Source: an uncultured delta proteobacterium
Lineage (GTDB): Bacteria; Desulfobacterota; Desulfobulbia; Desulfobulbales; Desulfocapsaceae
Direction of reading: 5' to 3'
Length of the DNA: 64,000 nt
Assembly: GCA_903901335.1 (NCBI GenBank)
Contig: CAIUQR010000032.1
Location: 106,495 to 170,494 of the forward strand
Shown here: positions 42,634 through 51,174 of the stretch, in pieces
Layout: every line of letters begins with the position of its first letter
Numbering within the stretch: position 1 is the stretch's first letter
Position numbers and translations under genes: made by a program
Notes under the pieces: generated by a model
What the model was told of the DNA's origin: nothing
What the model saw: only the letters and a program-made list of their open reading frames with translations
Database searches by the model: none

Positions 42634-44043
42634 ATGTCTGGCTTGAATGCTGCACTGAATGCCGGCAGGACCTCGCTTGAGGTCAATCAGAAGACAATTG
42701 AGGTCATCGGTAATAATATTTCCAACGTCAATACCGAAGGATACTCCAAGCAGAACACCGAACTCTCGCCTTATCCATCGATTAATTTCGGTGATTTTTT
42801 TGTCGGCCAGGGGGTCAAGGTCACAGATGTCCAGCGAGCCCACGATGTCTTCGTCACCAACCAGCTCCAGGATAAATCCATCAGTTTAGGGTTCGCAAAC
42901 GGCCAGACGGACGCCCTTAAACAGCTGGAAGGGGTGTTTAATATTACCGATAACAATATCGCCACCAACGTCAGCAAATTTTTTGATTCATGGCAGCAGC
43001 TATCCACCAATCCGAGCGATCTTGTTCTGCGCGATACGGTCCTGCAACAGGGGAACCTGTTGGCAACCAGCTTCAACAATGCAGCCAACGACCTGAATAC
43101 CATCACTGGAAATGTCAATAATACAATTGTATCTAAGATCGATGATCTGAATTCCAAGATCTCCCAGGTTGCCGAACTGAATCAACGAATCTACAATATC
43201 GAAATTCATGGCCAGACGGCCAACAGCGCCCGTGACCAGCGAGACCTCTTGGCCAAAAACCTCGCTCAATCCCTCGGTGTCACCACTTATACCGACAACA
43301 GAGGAATGCTGGCCGTACAGTTGCCGGGCGGAATGCCTCTTGTCCAGGGTACCGCGGCAATGTCACTGGAAGCGGCTGTCAGTGGTTCAAGCGTCACTAT
43401 AAAACTCCATGCTGCCGGAACCACAAGGGATCTTGACCTTAATTCCGTTGGCGGCGAAATAAAAGGCTTGCTGACGGTCCGGGACCAGACCATCCCCTCT
43501 ATAAAGGGTGACCTGGATAGACTCGCCTATGAAATCAGCACCCAGGTAAATATCCAGCACGCCGCCGGGGCAGGACTCGATTCCGTCTCCGGACGCAATT
43601 TCTTTAACGACCCCGGCGCATCGTCAGTGGATGCGGCTCGTAATATCACGGTCGCGCTTACCGATGCCTCTCAGGTCGCTGCCGCCGATGCCCCTCCGAT
43701 AACCATCCCGCCCACCACCGTCGCCCCCGGCGACAATCGGAACGCCCTGACCATTGCCAATATCGACAAGACCTATCTCATTAACGGCACGGACAGCTTT
43801 GATTCCTACTACGGTAAAATCACCTCCCGGGTCGGTCTTGCCTCAAACCAGAATGCGTTATCAGTTTCCGGTTCCCAGGACGCTGTCGATCAATTGCAGA
43901 ATCTGCGTGACAGCTTCTCCGGTGTCTCCCTTGAGAATGAAATGATCAATATGATCCAGTATCAACGGGGATTCCAATCATCGGCAAAGTTTCTGTCAAC
44001 GGTTGATGAGATGATGAACGTCCTTATGACGGTTAAAAATTAG
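42634..44043 (+). CDS. flgK: Hook-filament junction protein FlgK
   Basis: FlgK (HAP1) joins the hook to the filament. The 469 residues begin SGLNAALNAGRTSLEVNQKT and IEVIGNNISNVNTEGYSKQN (rod/hook motif with ISNxxTxGY), followed by DSWQQLSTNPSD and the typical coiled segment. They end with ENEMINMIQYQRGFQSSAKF and LSTVDEMMNVLM. The length is within the family range. flgL starts 40 bases downstream. Confidence 0.95.
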   Translation: MSGLNAALNAGRTSLEVNQKTIEVIGNNISNVNTEGYSKQNTELSPYPSINFGDFFVGQGVKVTDVQRAHDVFVTNQLQDKSISLGFANGQTDALKQLEGVFNITDNNIATNVSKFFDSWQQLSTNPSDLVLRDTVLQQGNLLATSFNNAANDLNTITGNVNNTIVSKIDDLNSKISQVAELNQRIYNIEIHGQTANSARDQRDLLAKNLAQSLGVTTYTDNRGMLAVQLPGGMPLVQGTAAMSLEAAVSGSSVTIKLHAAGTTRDLDLNSVGGEIKGLLTVRDQTIPSIKGDLDRLAYEISTQVNIQHAAGAGLDSVSGRNFFNDPGASSVDAARNITVALTDASQVAAADAPPITIPPTTVAPGDNRNALTIANIDKTYLINGTDSFDSYYGKITSRVGLASNQNALSVSGSQDAVDQLQNLRDSFSGVSLENEMINMIQYQRGFQSSAKFLSTVDEMMNVLMTVKN

Positions 44044-44083
44044 CTAGGGGTATTCCTCAGCCGATTGTGGAAGGAGGCTTGGC

Positions 44084-45097
44084 ATGATTGTTACACAGAG
44101 TTCGACATTTAGATTGATGCAGACAAATCTTGAGCGGATTACATCCAAACTGCAGGATCTCCAGAATCAAGGGGCAACGGGTTTGAGATTAAACAAGCCC
44201 TCTGATGACCCCGCCTCCATTGGTCCGGTTCTCACCACCCGCACCCAGATACGCGACACTGACCGTTTCCTGACAACTATGGGCGTAACCGCAGACAAGA
44301 TGGCGGCAACCGATGGCTATATGGCAAGTATAGAAACTGCCCTGCAAAGCGCCAAGGAGATCACCACCAACGCGATAAACAGCAGCCTCAGCGATGCCGA
44401 CCGTGCCACATTGGCCGACCAGATCGACCAGCTGAAAAATCAGCTTCTCGACTCTGCCAATGCCACAGTCGACGGCAAGTATATCTTTGCCGGATATCAG
44501 GAAAACACGAAGCCATTCACGGCGAATCCCAACTATAATAATCCCTTAACCCCTTATAATCCCGCTGATTCAACAACGTGGCCGTATCTCTATAACGGAG
44601 ATGCCAATCCGACCAAGCTCCAAATTTCCCCGGGGGAGTACCTGGATGCGACAATAACCGGAAATCAACTTTTTCTGGGCGTCTCCAATGCAAACTGGGT
44701 CAACTCCACCACTCCGGCAACCGGAACCCAGCCGGAACCGGGAAAGATCGATATCTTTTCGGCGCTCACCCGAGCCTCAGAGGCAATCAGAGCCAACAAT
44801 GTCAATAATCCTGCCGGTCCTGGGGGAGGCATGCAAAACGGTCTCACCAATCTTGAAACAGCCGCAGATCAGGAAAGGATCATTCGCTCCCGTCTCGGGA
44901 CCAGGGCCACCAGGGTCGAGGATGCAACCCAACAGGAACAGAGCGTCAAAATAGACCTCCAGCAGATCCTCTCCCGCTACCAGGATGCCGATTCCATTGC
45001 CACATTTAATGATATCTCGAAACAGCAGACGGCATTCCAGGCGGCACTCAATATAACGGCAAAGGTCTCGAAGATCTCCATCCTCGATTATATTTAG
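44084..45097 (+). CDS. flgL: Hook-filament junction protein FlgL
   Basis: FlgL (HAP3) is the second junction protein and is flagellin-like at both ends. The 337 residues begin VTQSSTFRLMQTNLERITSK, GLRLNKPSDDPASIGPVLTT (flagellin-type motif) and end in a flagellin-like helix (QQILSRYQDADSIATFNDIS, QQTAFQAALNITAKVSKISI). GGAGGCTTGGC lies before the ATG. No flagellin gene follows; csrA and fliW come next. Confidence 0.94.
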   Translation: MIVTQSSTFRLMQTNLERITSKLQDLQNQGATGLRLNKPSDDPASIGPVLTTRTQIRDTDRFLTTMGVTADKMAATDGYMASIETALQSAKEITTNAINSSLSDADRATLADQIDQLKNQLLDSANATVDGKYIFAGYQENTKPFTANPNYNNPLTPYNPADSTTWPYLYNGDANPTKLQISPGEYLDATITGNQLFLGVSNANWVNSTTPATGTQPEPGKIDIFSALTRASEAIRANNVNNPAGPGGGMQNGLTNLETAADQERIIRSRLGTRATRVEDATQQEQSVKIDLQQILSRYQDADSIATFNDISKQQTAFQAALNITAKVSKISILDYI

Positions 45098-45356
45098 GAG
45101 CCGTTACGAAATAACGCGTTCATTTTCTTGATTTTGTTTTGGCTCTTCATGCCATGCCCCCTATTTATTTAACCGGGTTATTATTCAACAACGGCTCAGG
45201 CGTTTTCAGCCCGATATCTTTTGACATTTATCTGTATTCAACATACTATACGATAGATCAGAACAGACGTCGCCTGCCGGACAATCTCTCTTCATCCGGC
45301 CAAGGCATCCTACTTGGAAAAGTGTTGATCTAACATGTTGATCTATGGGGTAATAT

Positions 45357-45599
45357 ATGCTGGTTTTGACCAGAAAACCAGGTGAGGGTATTGTTATTGG
45401 AGACGATATCATCATCAAAATCATAGAATTGAAGGGCGGCGGAATCCGGGTCGGCATTGAGGCCCCCCAGGACAAAAAAATCTACCGCCAGGAGGTCTAT
45501 GATCGCATTTCACGCCAGAATCGCGAGGCCTTGCAGTGGAATATGACCGATCTGGACACCTTAAGCGACAATTTATCACTCGGGGACGAAAAGAAATGA
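45357..45599 (+). CDS. csrA: RNA-binding regulator CsrA
   Basis: CsrA dimers bind GGA motifs in mRNA leaders and block translation. The 80 residues have the canonical MLVLTRKPGEGIVIGDDI, GGGIRVGIEAPQDKKIYRQE and VYDRI sequences, plus a longer acidic tail than E. coli CsrA (61 residues). Its stop overlaps the fliW start by 4 bases (ATGA). FliW binds CsrA in Bacillus to release flagellin mRNA; the pair here implies the same partner-switch control. Confidence 0.97.
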   Translation: MLVLTRKPGEGIVIGDDIIIKIIELKGGGIRVGIEAPQDKKIYRQEVYDRISRQNREALQWNMTDLDTLSDNLSLGDEKK

Positions 45600-46027
45600 G
45601 AAAGATACTGACTCGATTTGGTGAGGTTGAATACGATATTAAAAACCTCATCCATTTTCCAGCCGGATTGATCGGTTTTCCAACACTGCATGATTTTATC
45701 GTCATGCCGAACAGAAAAGAAGGTCCTCTTTTCTGGATACAAAGTGTCGACGCCCCCGATATTGCCTTCGTCCTGACCGACCCCAGTAATTTTTTTCTTG
45801 ATTACACCGTTGTCCCGGATACTTCGGAAAGGAGTCAACTGCATATTGAAGACGATGATCCATGCTATGTCCTGACCGTTGTCACCGTTCCGCCGGACCA
45901 GAATATCACGATCAACCTGGCTGCTCCGATCCTGTTTTCCCCTAAATCCAACCGGGCTATCCAGATTATTCTGGAAAATACAGATTACCAGACCAAGACC
46001 CCCCTCCCTAAATCCAAGAAAAATTAA
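45596..46027 (+). CDS. fliW: Flagellar assembly factor FliW
   Basis: FliW antagonises CsrA and binds flagellin. The 144 residues start MRKILTRFGEVEYD and contain NLIHFPAGLIGFPTLHDFIV, GPLFWIQSVDAPDIAFVL, DPSNFF, YCYVLTVVTVPPD-like CYVLTVVTVPPDQNITINLA and the final LIIENTDY-like IILENTDYQTKTP. The start is the ATG at 45596, translationally coupled to csrA; a longer frame begins inside csrA and is rejected. The flagellar gene run ends here. Confidence 0.95.
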   Translation: MRKILTRFGEVEYDIKNLIHFPAGLIGFPTLHDFIVMPNRKEGPLFWIQSVDAPDIAFVLTDPSNFFLDYTVVPDTSERSQLHIEDDDPCYVLTVVTVPPDQNITINLAAPILFSPKSNRAIQIILENTDYQTKTPLPKSKKN

Positions 46028-46033
46028 CACCTG

Positions 46034-46062
46034 CCGTCTGCAGACGGGTCGTGCAGACCCGT
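46034..46062. other. Overlapping inverted repeats after fliW
   Basis: CCGTCTGCAGACGG (46034-46047) is a perfect 14-base palindrome. It overlaps a second hairpin, ACGGGTC at 46044-46050 with GACCCGT at 46056-46062 and a GTGCA loop. The two cannot form together. No T-run follows, so it is not a typical intrinsic terminator. It sits 7-35 bases after the fliW stop. Confidence 0.6.
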
Positions 46063-46223
46063 CATGCTCTGAACTCCCTTCGCTCCAACACAACAACTAC
46101 CGTTTTTCCCTCTCGAAATCATCCTTGCTTTCAGCTGGTATTTATGTTCCTGTTGGTCAGCAGGAGCATGGTTTCCGGATTGGACGCCGCTACCTGATAA
46201 CCGTCTAATTTTCATGGAAAAGT

Positions 46224-46847
46224 GTGAAGATGCCGGACAAATATATGAACTATCGGGAATTGGCACGATCCGAACAGGAGGGAACCGATTTCGTTATCCG
46301 TCAGGCCATCAGAAAAACCGCGTCAACGTTGCTGCTGAGCCCGCATGGCGGCCGGATTGAACCGGGGATCTCGGAGATAATCCTCGCAGTCGCCCGCGAC
46401 GACCTTTCCTTTTACCTGTTTGAGGGAATCAAGCCTCAAGGCAATAGAGATCTGCATATCACCAGCCCTAACTTTAATGAGCCCCGCTGTCTGACCCTTG
46501 TCGAAAACAGTGAAAAGGTCATTACCATGCATGGCGAACACAGTGAAGACGAGATTGTGTATATGGGCGGCCTCGATAACCAACTAAAAAACTACCTGAA
46601 GACTGCGCTGCTAGAATACAATTTTAGAGCAAAAGAGCATGCAAAACCGGCCTTGCAGGGAACCTCGCCACGGAATATCTGTAATCGCGGCAAGTCGGGA
46701 GCAGGGGTCCAGCTCGAACTCAGCAAAGGACTGCGGCAAAGTTTTTTTGAGTCGCTTTACGCAGATGGGCAGAAGAAACCGACTGCACAATTTTATGCGT
46801 TTATCGAGGCTCTTCGAAATGGTCTGGGCAATGCCGGAGCGCTTTAA
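46224..46847 (+). CDS. Poly-gamma-glutamate hydrolase family protein
   Basis: Predicted zinc-dependent amidase of the phage PghP/YmaC type (Gamma-PGA hydrolase, PF05908-like), which cleaves gamma-glutamyl polymers. The 207 residues include LLSPHGGRIEPGISEIILAV, YLFEGIKPQGNRDLHITSPN, FNEPRCL, TMHGEHSED, VYMGGLDNQLK, and SPRNICNRGKSGAGVQLELS. The His and Glu residues that bind metal in the family (HGGRIEPG and MHG) are present. The start may be GTG 46224 or ATG 46230. No signal peptide is seen, so export is unclear. Family members are scattered by transfer and often come from phages. Confidence 0.85.
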   Translation: MKMPDKYMNYRELARSEQEGTDFVIRQAIRKTASTLLLSPHGGRIEPGISEIILAVARDDLSFYLFEGIKPQGNRDLHITSPNFNEPRCLTLVENSEKVITMHGEHSEDEIVYMGGLDNQLKNYLKTALLEYNFRAKEHAKPALQGTSPRNICNRGKSGAGVQLELSKGLRQSFFESLYADGQKKPTAQFYAFIEALRNGLGNAGAL

Positions 46848-46896
46848 CCAGAAACAATTGAATTCGACCACGATACATACTGACTATAATACCCAT

Positions 46897-46918
46897 AAGT
46901 CAAGCCTGACCCTTTTTT
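46897..46918 (+). repeat. Repeat-like motif, left copy (inverted pair around the HNH gene)
   Basis: AAGTCAAGCCTGACCCTTTT and two further T. Its pattern AAGnCAAG...CCTGmCCC...T5 recurs, inverted, at 47978-48006. Such CAAGCCTGACCC elements are familiar from delta-proteobacterial genomes, often near REP-associated transposase remnants; that link is from memory. The pair brackets the HNH-type gene. Confidence 0.45.
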
Positions 46919-46979
46919 CTGACGCCTTTTTTCTATTACATAAGTTATGCGGCCAGCATCCGCGGCTATTCACCGAGCG

Positions 46980-47807
46980 ATGAACAAACACGAAACAAAT
47001 ATTGCTGATCACAAGGTGCTGGACGGCCGAGTCTATAAACCTGTCGGGCGTTGCATTTACTGCGGGGGTAAGGAAAACCTTGAGAACGAACATATTCTTC
47101 CTTTTGGTCTTAGTGGCTCCGCCATTCTTCCAAAATCGAGCTGCCGTAACTGCGCTTCTATCACAGGTAAAGTTGAACAAGACATCTTGCGAGGGTCGTT
47201 TTGGCCAGTCCGTATCTTCCGTGATCTCAAGTCTAGGTCAAAGCACAAAAAGGCATCTGCACAGGTTTCAGTTTCCGTGATTCGAAACGGCAAACAGGAC
47301 GAAATACTTCTCAATATTGATGAAGCTCCGATTCTTCTGCCGTTCCCAGTATTCGAACCTCCCTGGCATCTGTCGCAAGTAGAGCAGGCTATCGGTATCT
47401 CTGTTTTAGGCCACATCACAATTCGATTTGGTACAGACCCAAAAACTAAAGGTAGAACTTTAGGCGCCTCCGAGATCAATATCATTGCTGAACTTAATCC
47501 CTGCGCGTTTGCGCGGATGATTGCAAAGATCGGTTATGCATTTGCCTATGCGGAAGGAGCAATCGCGGACCTTGAAGGAAAGTCGTATGTACTGCCAGCA
47601 ATTCTTGGCGAACAAGATGAGATAGGTCGTTGGGTCGGAACGCTGACAAAGCCACTCGAAACATTTCCGACCATGCTACATCGCGTATTGATACATCACG
47701 ATTCAGAGAAGGGTCTTCTGTTTGCCGAGGTTCAACTGTTCTCGGATTCCCCGACTCCTAGCTATGGGGTGATACTTGGCAAACTCAAACCTTCGAAAAT
47801 CACATAA
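46980..47807 (+). CDS. HNH endonuclease-like protein
   Basis: A 275-residue protein with an N-terminal zinc-ribbon HNH core: RCIYCGGKENLENEHILPFG, then LPKSSCRNCASITGKVEQDI. The CxxC pairs and NEHxxP fit the HNH group often labelled HNH_5. The C-terminal 190 residues match no family I recognise and contain a repeated beta-type pattern (VSVSVIRNG, ISVLGHITIRFG). The start is the ATG at 46980, with no good ribosome site. Inverted repeat-like motifs lie on both sides, so it may be a transferred single-gene insert. Nuclease activity is inferred only from the motif. Confidence 0.65.
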   Translation: MNKHETNIADHKVLDGRVYKPVGRCIYCGGKENLENEHILPFGLSGSAILPKSSCRNCASITGKVEQDILRGSFWPVRIFRDLKSRSKHKKASAQVSVSVIRNGKQDEILLNIDEAPILLPFPVFEPPWHLSQVEQAIGISVLGHITIRFGTDPKTKGRTLGASEINIIAELNPCAFARMIAKIGYAFAYAEGAIADLEGKSYVLPAILGEQDEIGRWVGTLTKPLETFPTMLHRVLIHHDSEKGLLFAEVQLFSDSPTPSYGVILGKLKPSKIT

Positions 47808-47937
47808 CATCTTTATGGCCTTCGGATGTCAAGAGATAAAATTCCCCAACAGATCTGAAAAAGGTAAGAACGAAACAAAGATTCCATCATAAAAATCAGA
47901 TTTCTTGACAGACGACTCGTTGATCCGGCTTTGGTCT

Positions 47938-47968
47938 GGTAGCGGGTATTATTCGGTAGCGGGTATTA
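47938..47968. repeat. Short direct repeat, period 17
   Basis: GGTAGCGGGTATTA occurs at 47938-47951 and again at 47955-47968. The copies are identical over 14 bases and separated by three. It sits next to the right repeat-like motif and may mark an insertion junction or past duplication. Confidence 0.65.
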
Positions 47969-47977
47969 GAGCGATTT

Positions 47978-48006
47978 AAAAAGAGGGGCAGGTCTACTCT
48001 TGGCTT
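47978..48006 (-). repeat. Repeat-like motif, right copy (inverted relative to 46897-46918)
   Basis: Read on the minus strand it is AAGCCAAGAGTAGACCTGCC followed by CCTCTTTTT. It shares AAG-CAAG-CCTG-CCC-TTTTT with the left copy, in the opposite orientation. A variant of the same family as the left copy; the match is partial because of an AGTA insertion. Confidence 0.45.
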
Positions 48007-48157
48007 TAAGCAAACTTTTTATCTATTATTCATCTATCGAAAGGCCCAAAGGCCCTTCTATATTAAAAATGGATCGTCAGCCCTCTCCCATAAACCAAGC
48101 AATTCGCCCCCTGTCGGAATTTTTAAACAGATTCTCTCTGTAAATTTAAGATTACAA

Positions 48158-48802
48158 CTACTTGAGAAATCCCATAATAAAGGCGGTCTGGTGTTCGATA
48201 TACTGATCGAGGGTAAAACGTTTGGCGAAGTACCAGCGTCTGAAGGCCCAGGTGTGGCCGAGGACCGAAAGGTTATGGCCGAGCAGTTCGAGAGTATCCT
48301 CGTCGAGCCGCTCAAAGACACCCTTTTCATTCAGCTCTCTGATCGCCTCGACCAAGATGTTGGTTATCCGGATTTCTGTCTCAAGGACCTTTTTCTGCCA
48401 TTTCTCCGGCAGAAAATGAGTAACCTGATACATGAGCAGGACATGATCACTCATCCGGTTGCAGACATGGAAGTACTCGCGGATGATCTCGGCCATTGCC
48501 TCCCGCCCATGTGATGATCGGGCCAGAGCCTCTTGAATCCCCTCTTCGACCGCCGAATGGATCGCAATACAGACAAGATAGAGGACATCGTCTTTCGAAG
48601 AGACATATTCATATAACGAGCCGATGGATAAGCCCGTCTCCTTGGCCAATTCGCGCGTGGTGGTCTTATGATACCCGTGTCTGACAAACAACCGGACAGC
48701 AGCATCGACAATCTGCCGTCGCCGCTGTTTCACCAATTCCTGATTCTTGATCTGTGTCGCTACTTCACGCGAATTGTTTGCTTCGGCTTTCAATTCTGAC
48801 AA
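48158..48802 (-). CDS. TetR-family transcriptional regulator
   Basis: A 214-residue repressor with N-terminal TetR DNA-binding domain (QIVDAAVRLFVRHGYHKTTT, RELAKETGLSIGSLYEYVSS) and a helical ligand domain. It lies directly downstream of the acyl-CoA synthetase on the same strand. The intergenic region upstream of that gene has three copies of a palindromic TetR-type operator, at 50859-50876, 51078-51092 and 51175-51192. Acyl-CoA or fatty acid is a reasonable ligand guess. No operator was found in the 219 bases before its own start. Confidence 0.9.
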   Translation of the reverse strand: MSELKAEANNSREVATQIKNQELVKQRRRQIVDAAVRLFVRHGYHKTTTRELAKETGLSIGSLYEYVSSKDDVLYLVCIAIHSAVEEGIQEALARSSHGREAMAEIIREYFHVCNRMSDHVLLMYQVTHFLPEKWQKKVLETEIRITNILVEAIRELNEKGVFERLDEDTLELLGHNLSVLGHTWAFRRWYFAKRFTLDQYIEHQTAFIMGFLK

Positions 48803-48975
48803 CTCCCTGTGATAGTCTTTTTCATATAATTACAAAAGGGCATGAAAAGACCGCTTCTTGACATGCCCTACTAAAAAAGTTCAGAACGGGGTAGAATAAT
48901 CAATTACCAAAAAGAACACTAGAAAAAATTTACTCCTTTCCCGGTGGGGCAGGATGATATCTCCAAACAGCGATA

Positions 48976-49005
48976 GGGGGAAGTACACAAAATTCCACCT
49001 CCCCC
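48976..49005 (-). terminator. Hairpin after the acyl-CoA synthetase (possible terminator)
   Basis: GGGGGAGGT pairs with ACTTCCCCC through nine pairs including one G-U (minus-strand reading, plus-strand arms 48976-48984 and 48997-49005). It begins 16 bases after the synthetase stop. No T-run follows, so termination strength is doubtful; it could also be an attenuator before the TetR gene. Confidence 0.45.
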
Positions 49006-49021
49006 ATATCGTCCAGGTTGC

Positions 49022-50785
49022 TTATTTTTTCTTACTCAACTCAGGGAAATCCCAATAGAAATACTCATGTTTCAACGGGCCTTCCTTTTTCTCCTGCCTC
49101 GTCACTTCCCGCTCCCGCAACTCAATTCTGCGGATTTTGCCGCTGATGGTCTTCGGAACCTCAGGGATAAATTCGATGATCCTCGGGATCTTGAACTTGG
49201 CGAGAATCTTGATTGTATGCTGGAACAGCTCCAGGGCCAATTCTCTTGATGGCTCATAACCCTTTTTCAGGATAACATAGGCCTTCACCAACTGATGTCT
49301 CTTCGGATCCGGTACGCCGACTACGGCAGCCTCGCCGACGGATGGGTGCTCAATCATCGCACTCTCCACCTCAAAGGGTCCAACACGAAAATCCGACGAT
49401 TTGATTACATCATCGGCCCGGCCGACGAACCACCAGTAACCATCGGAATCGATGCTGGCACGGTCGCCGGTATAGTAATAGTTGTCTTTGAAGACACTGG
49501 CCATCTTCTCAGGATTACCGATATATTCGGTAAACAGACCGAGCGCCCGCCATTTGTCGAGTTTGACGACGATATGCCCGGGTTCATCGGCCTTGGTAAG
49601 CTCCTTGCCGTCATCATCAACAAGGGCCACATCATACATGAATGAGGGATGACCGAAGGAACCACTCTTCATTTTTCCTTTCATCCAAGGCGGGTTGCCG
49701 ATCATCGCCGTCGATTCGGTTTGGCCGTAGAAATCACGGATCTCGGTGCCGGTCAGCTTTTTCCACTGGGTGATAACCTCAGGATTCAAAGGCTCGCCTG
49801 CGCCAACGGACTGTCGCAAATTGGAAAGATCGAATTTGGATGTGTCCAGGTTGATGAACATCCTCCAGGCGGTCGGAGGAGCACAGAAGGTGGTGATTTT
49901 ATGGGCGGAGAGGGTCTCCAGATACTTCTCGCCGTCAAGGACCGTAAAGAAGAAGCCCGATGCCGTCGCACCGACATTGAGCGGACCGAAAAAACTGCTC
50001 CAGGCCCATTTCGCCCAGCCCGGCGCACCCAGATTGTGATGAATGTCATCGGTCCTGATTCCGGTCAGCACCGAGGTGGACAGATGACCAAGGGGATAAG
50101 AAACGGCGGTGTGCCCTACTCTCTTCGGCAATCCGGTTGTCCCTGAGGTAAAGAAGCAGAACAGCAGATCGCTCGATTTCGTTTTAGCGGCAGCAGCCGT
50201 CTTCTCTTCTTGTTCAAGATCGCTGTAACTTGTCCAGCCTTCCATTTTTCCAAGGACAATTTTGATCTTGGGTTTTACTCCCATATTGGCAATGGCTTCA
50301 TCGATCATTTTGGCATAGGGTTCGGCCGCAATAATGGCATCTGGTGCGTAGGTCTCAAACCTGAATTCCATTTCTCTCAGGGTCATGGTCGTGGCTGTGG
50401 GAACCGCCACCAGCCCGCCCTTAATGCATGCGTAGCTTGCAAACCAGGTCTCAGCCACAATCGGAACAACCATGTACATGTTGTTTCCTTTCTCGACACC
50501 TGCCTTGCGCAGACGGTTCAGACACTGATTTCCACGGACGGCAAATTCTTTATAGGTATAACTTTTGCTCTCTTTAGTTATGATATCGGCCCAGATAAGG
50601 GCTTTTTTATCACCTCTTTCCTTGACGTGCAGGCCTTCGAAAATTTCCTCAGCCCAATTGAAGTACTCCGGAAGTTTCATGAAATTGAGCTTTTCAAAAA
50701 ATGCCTTGGCCACGGCCTTTTTTTGGTCATTATCTTCCATCATGTTCAGGTCCATAACTTCTTTGTACAGTGTTTCCATGCCCAT
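49022..50785 (-). CDS. Acyl-CoA synthetase (AMP-forming, medium/short-chain type)
   Basis: Activates a carboxylic acid to its CoA thioester with ATP. The 587-residue product has the AMP-binding P-loop FFTSGTTGLPKRVGH, then DFYGQTESTAM, the adenylate motif YYTGDRASIDSDGYWWFVGR, DDVIKSSDFRVGPFEVES, and the catalytic lysine in ISGKIRRIELRERE. The pattern fits ACSM/medium-chain or aromatic acyl-CoA ligases; substrate cannot be named. The start is the ATG at 50785, with GAGGAG six bases upstream; the frame continues to 50911 but reads across an operator. It is divergent from the membrane protein gene. Confidence 0.92.
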   Translation of the reverse strand: MGMETLYKEVMDLNMMEDNDQKKAVAKAFFEKLNFMKLPEYFNWAEEIFEGLHVKERGDKKALIWADIITKESKSYTYKEFAVRGNQCLNRLRKAGVEKGNNMYMVVPIVAETWFASYACIKGGLVAVPTATTMTLREMEFRFETYAPDAIIAAEPYAKMIDEAIANMGVKPKIKIVLGKMEGWTSYSDLEQEEKTAAAAKTKSSDLLFCFFTSGTTGLPKRVGHTAVSYPLGHLSTSVLTGIRTDDIHHNLGAPGWAKWAWSSFFGPLNVGATASGFFFTVLDGEKYLETLSAHKITTFCAPPTAWRMFINLDTSKFDLSNLRQSVGAGEPLNPEVITQWKKLTGTEIRDFYGQTESTAMIGNPPWMKGKMKSGSFGHPSFMYDVALVDDDGKELTKADEPGHIVVKLDKWRALGLFTEYIGNPEKMASVFKDNYYYTGDRASIDSDGYWWFVGRADDVIKSSDFRVGPFEVESAMIEHPSVGEAAVVGVPDPKRHQLVKAYVILKKGYEPSRELALELFQHTIKILAKFKIPRIIEFIPEVPKTISGKIRRIELREREVTRQEKKEGPLKHEYFYWDFPELSKKK

Positions 50786-50858
50786 TTGAGACTCCTCACA
50801 GTTCTGATTTGAAATATTAAGCAAAGGCGATCTCCCACTATCTCCTTCAAGATTTTCT

Positions 50859-50876
50859 ACTGAGCGCTCGGTCGGT
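50859..50876. promoter_or_regulatory. TetR-type operator, copy A
   Basis: ACTGAGCGCTCGGTCGGT. The core GAGCGCTC is a perfect palindrome and the right arm continues as GGTC. It lies about 75 bases upstream of the acyl-CoA synthetase start. Similar to copies at 51078 and 51175, and to the TGACCGAGCGCTCGGTCA type bound by some TetR regulators of acyl-CoA metabolism. Confidence 0.75.
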
Positions 50877-51077
50877 TCGCAAACTAAATAACACTTATTG
50901 ATGTTTGTCAAAGAATATTTTTATCTACCTGGCGATCAGCTATTGGAAAACGAATATTGAAAGCAGATCCGGTCGAAAAATTTCGAGTACTTGAATAACC
51001 AGGAGGAAAAATTGGTTGCCACTTTTCAAAAAATGATTGACAAAATCCCGCCGGCAGTGAATGATCCCGAAAATGAT

Positions 51078-51092
51078 TGAGCGCTTGGTCGG
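51078..51092. promoter_or_regulatory. TetR-type operator, copy B
   Basis: TGAGCGCTTGGTCGG, differing from copy A by one base. It lies in the middle of the divergent region, about 240 bases from the membrane protein start. Confidence 0.65.
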
Positions 51093-51174
51093 CAACGCGC
51101 TCAATGGATGAAATATCTTTCATTCAATGCGGTAACGTATTGGAATACATATTTTTTATTATTTCGATTATGTA

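Larger units (their letters stand above)
47808..48157. other. Non-coding stretch after the HNH gene
   Basis: About 350 bases between convergent genes. It contains a direct repeat at 47938-47968 and the right-hand repeat-like motif at 47978-48006. Nothing else is recognised; no tRNA or protein-coding frame is convincing. Confidence 0.6.

Noticed and set aside
45220..45240. CCCGATAT before csrA as a sigma28 -10 element
   Set aside because: No TAAA at 15 or 16 bases upstream.
46925..46990. Integron attC-like core near GTTATGC before the HNH gene
   Set aside because: The GTTRRRY pattern fails at the second R and no matching RYYYAAC arm or integrase is present.
49649..50812. Plus-strand open frames of 165-200 residues inside the acyl-CoA synthetase
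   Set aside because: They are antisense to a strongly conserved gene and show no motifs.
50908..51123. Minus-strand open frame of 71 residues in the divergent acyl-CoA control region
   Set aside because: It lies across operator copy B, lacks a ribosome site and resembles no family; random frame in a control region.
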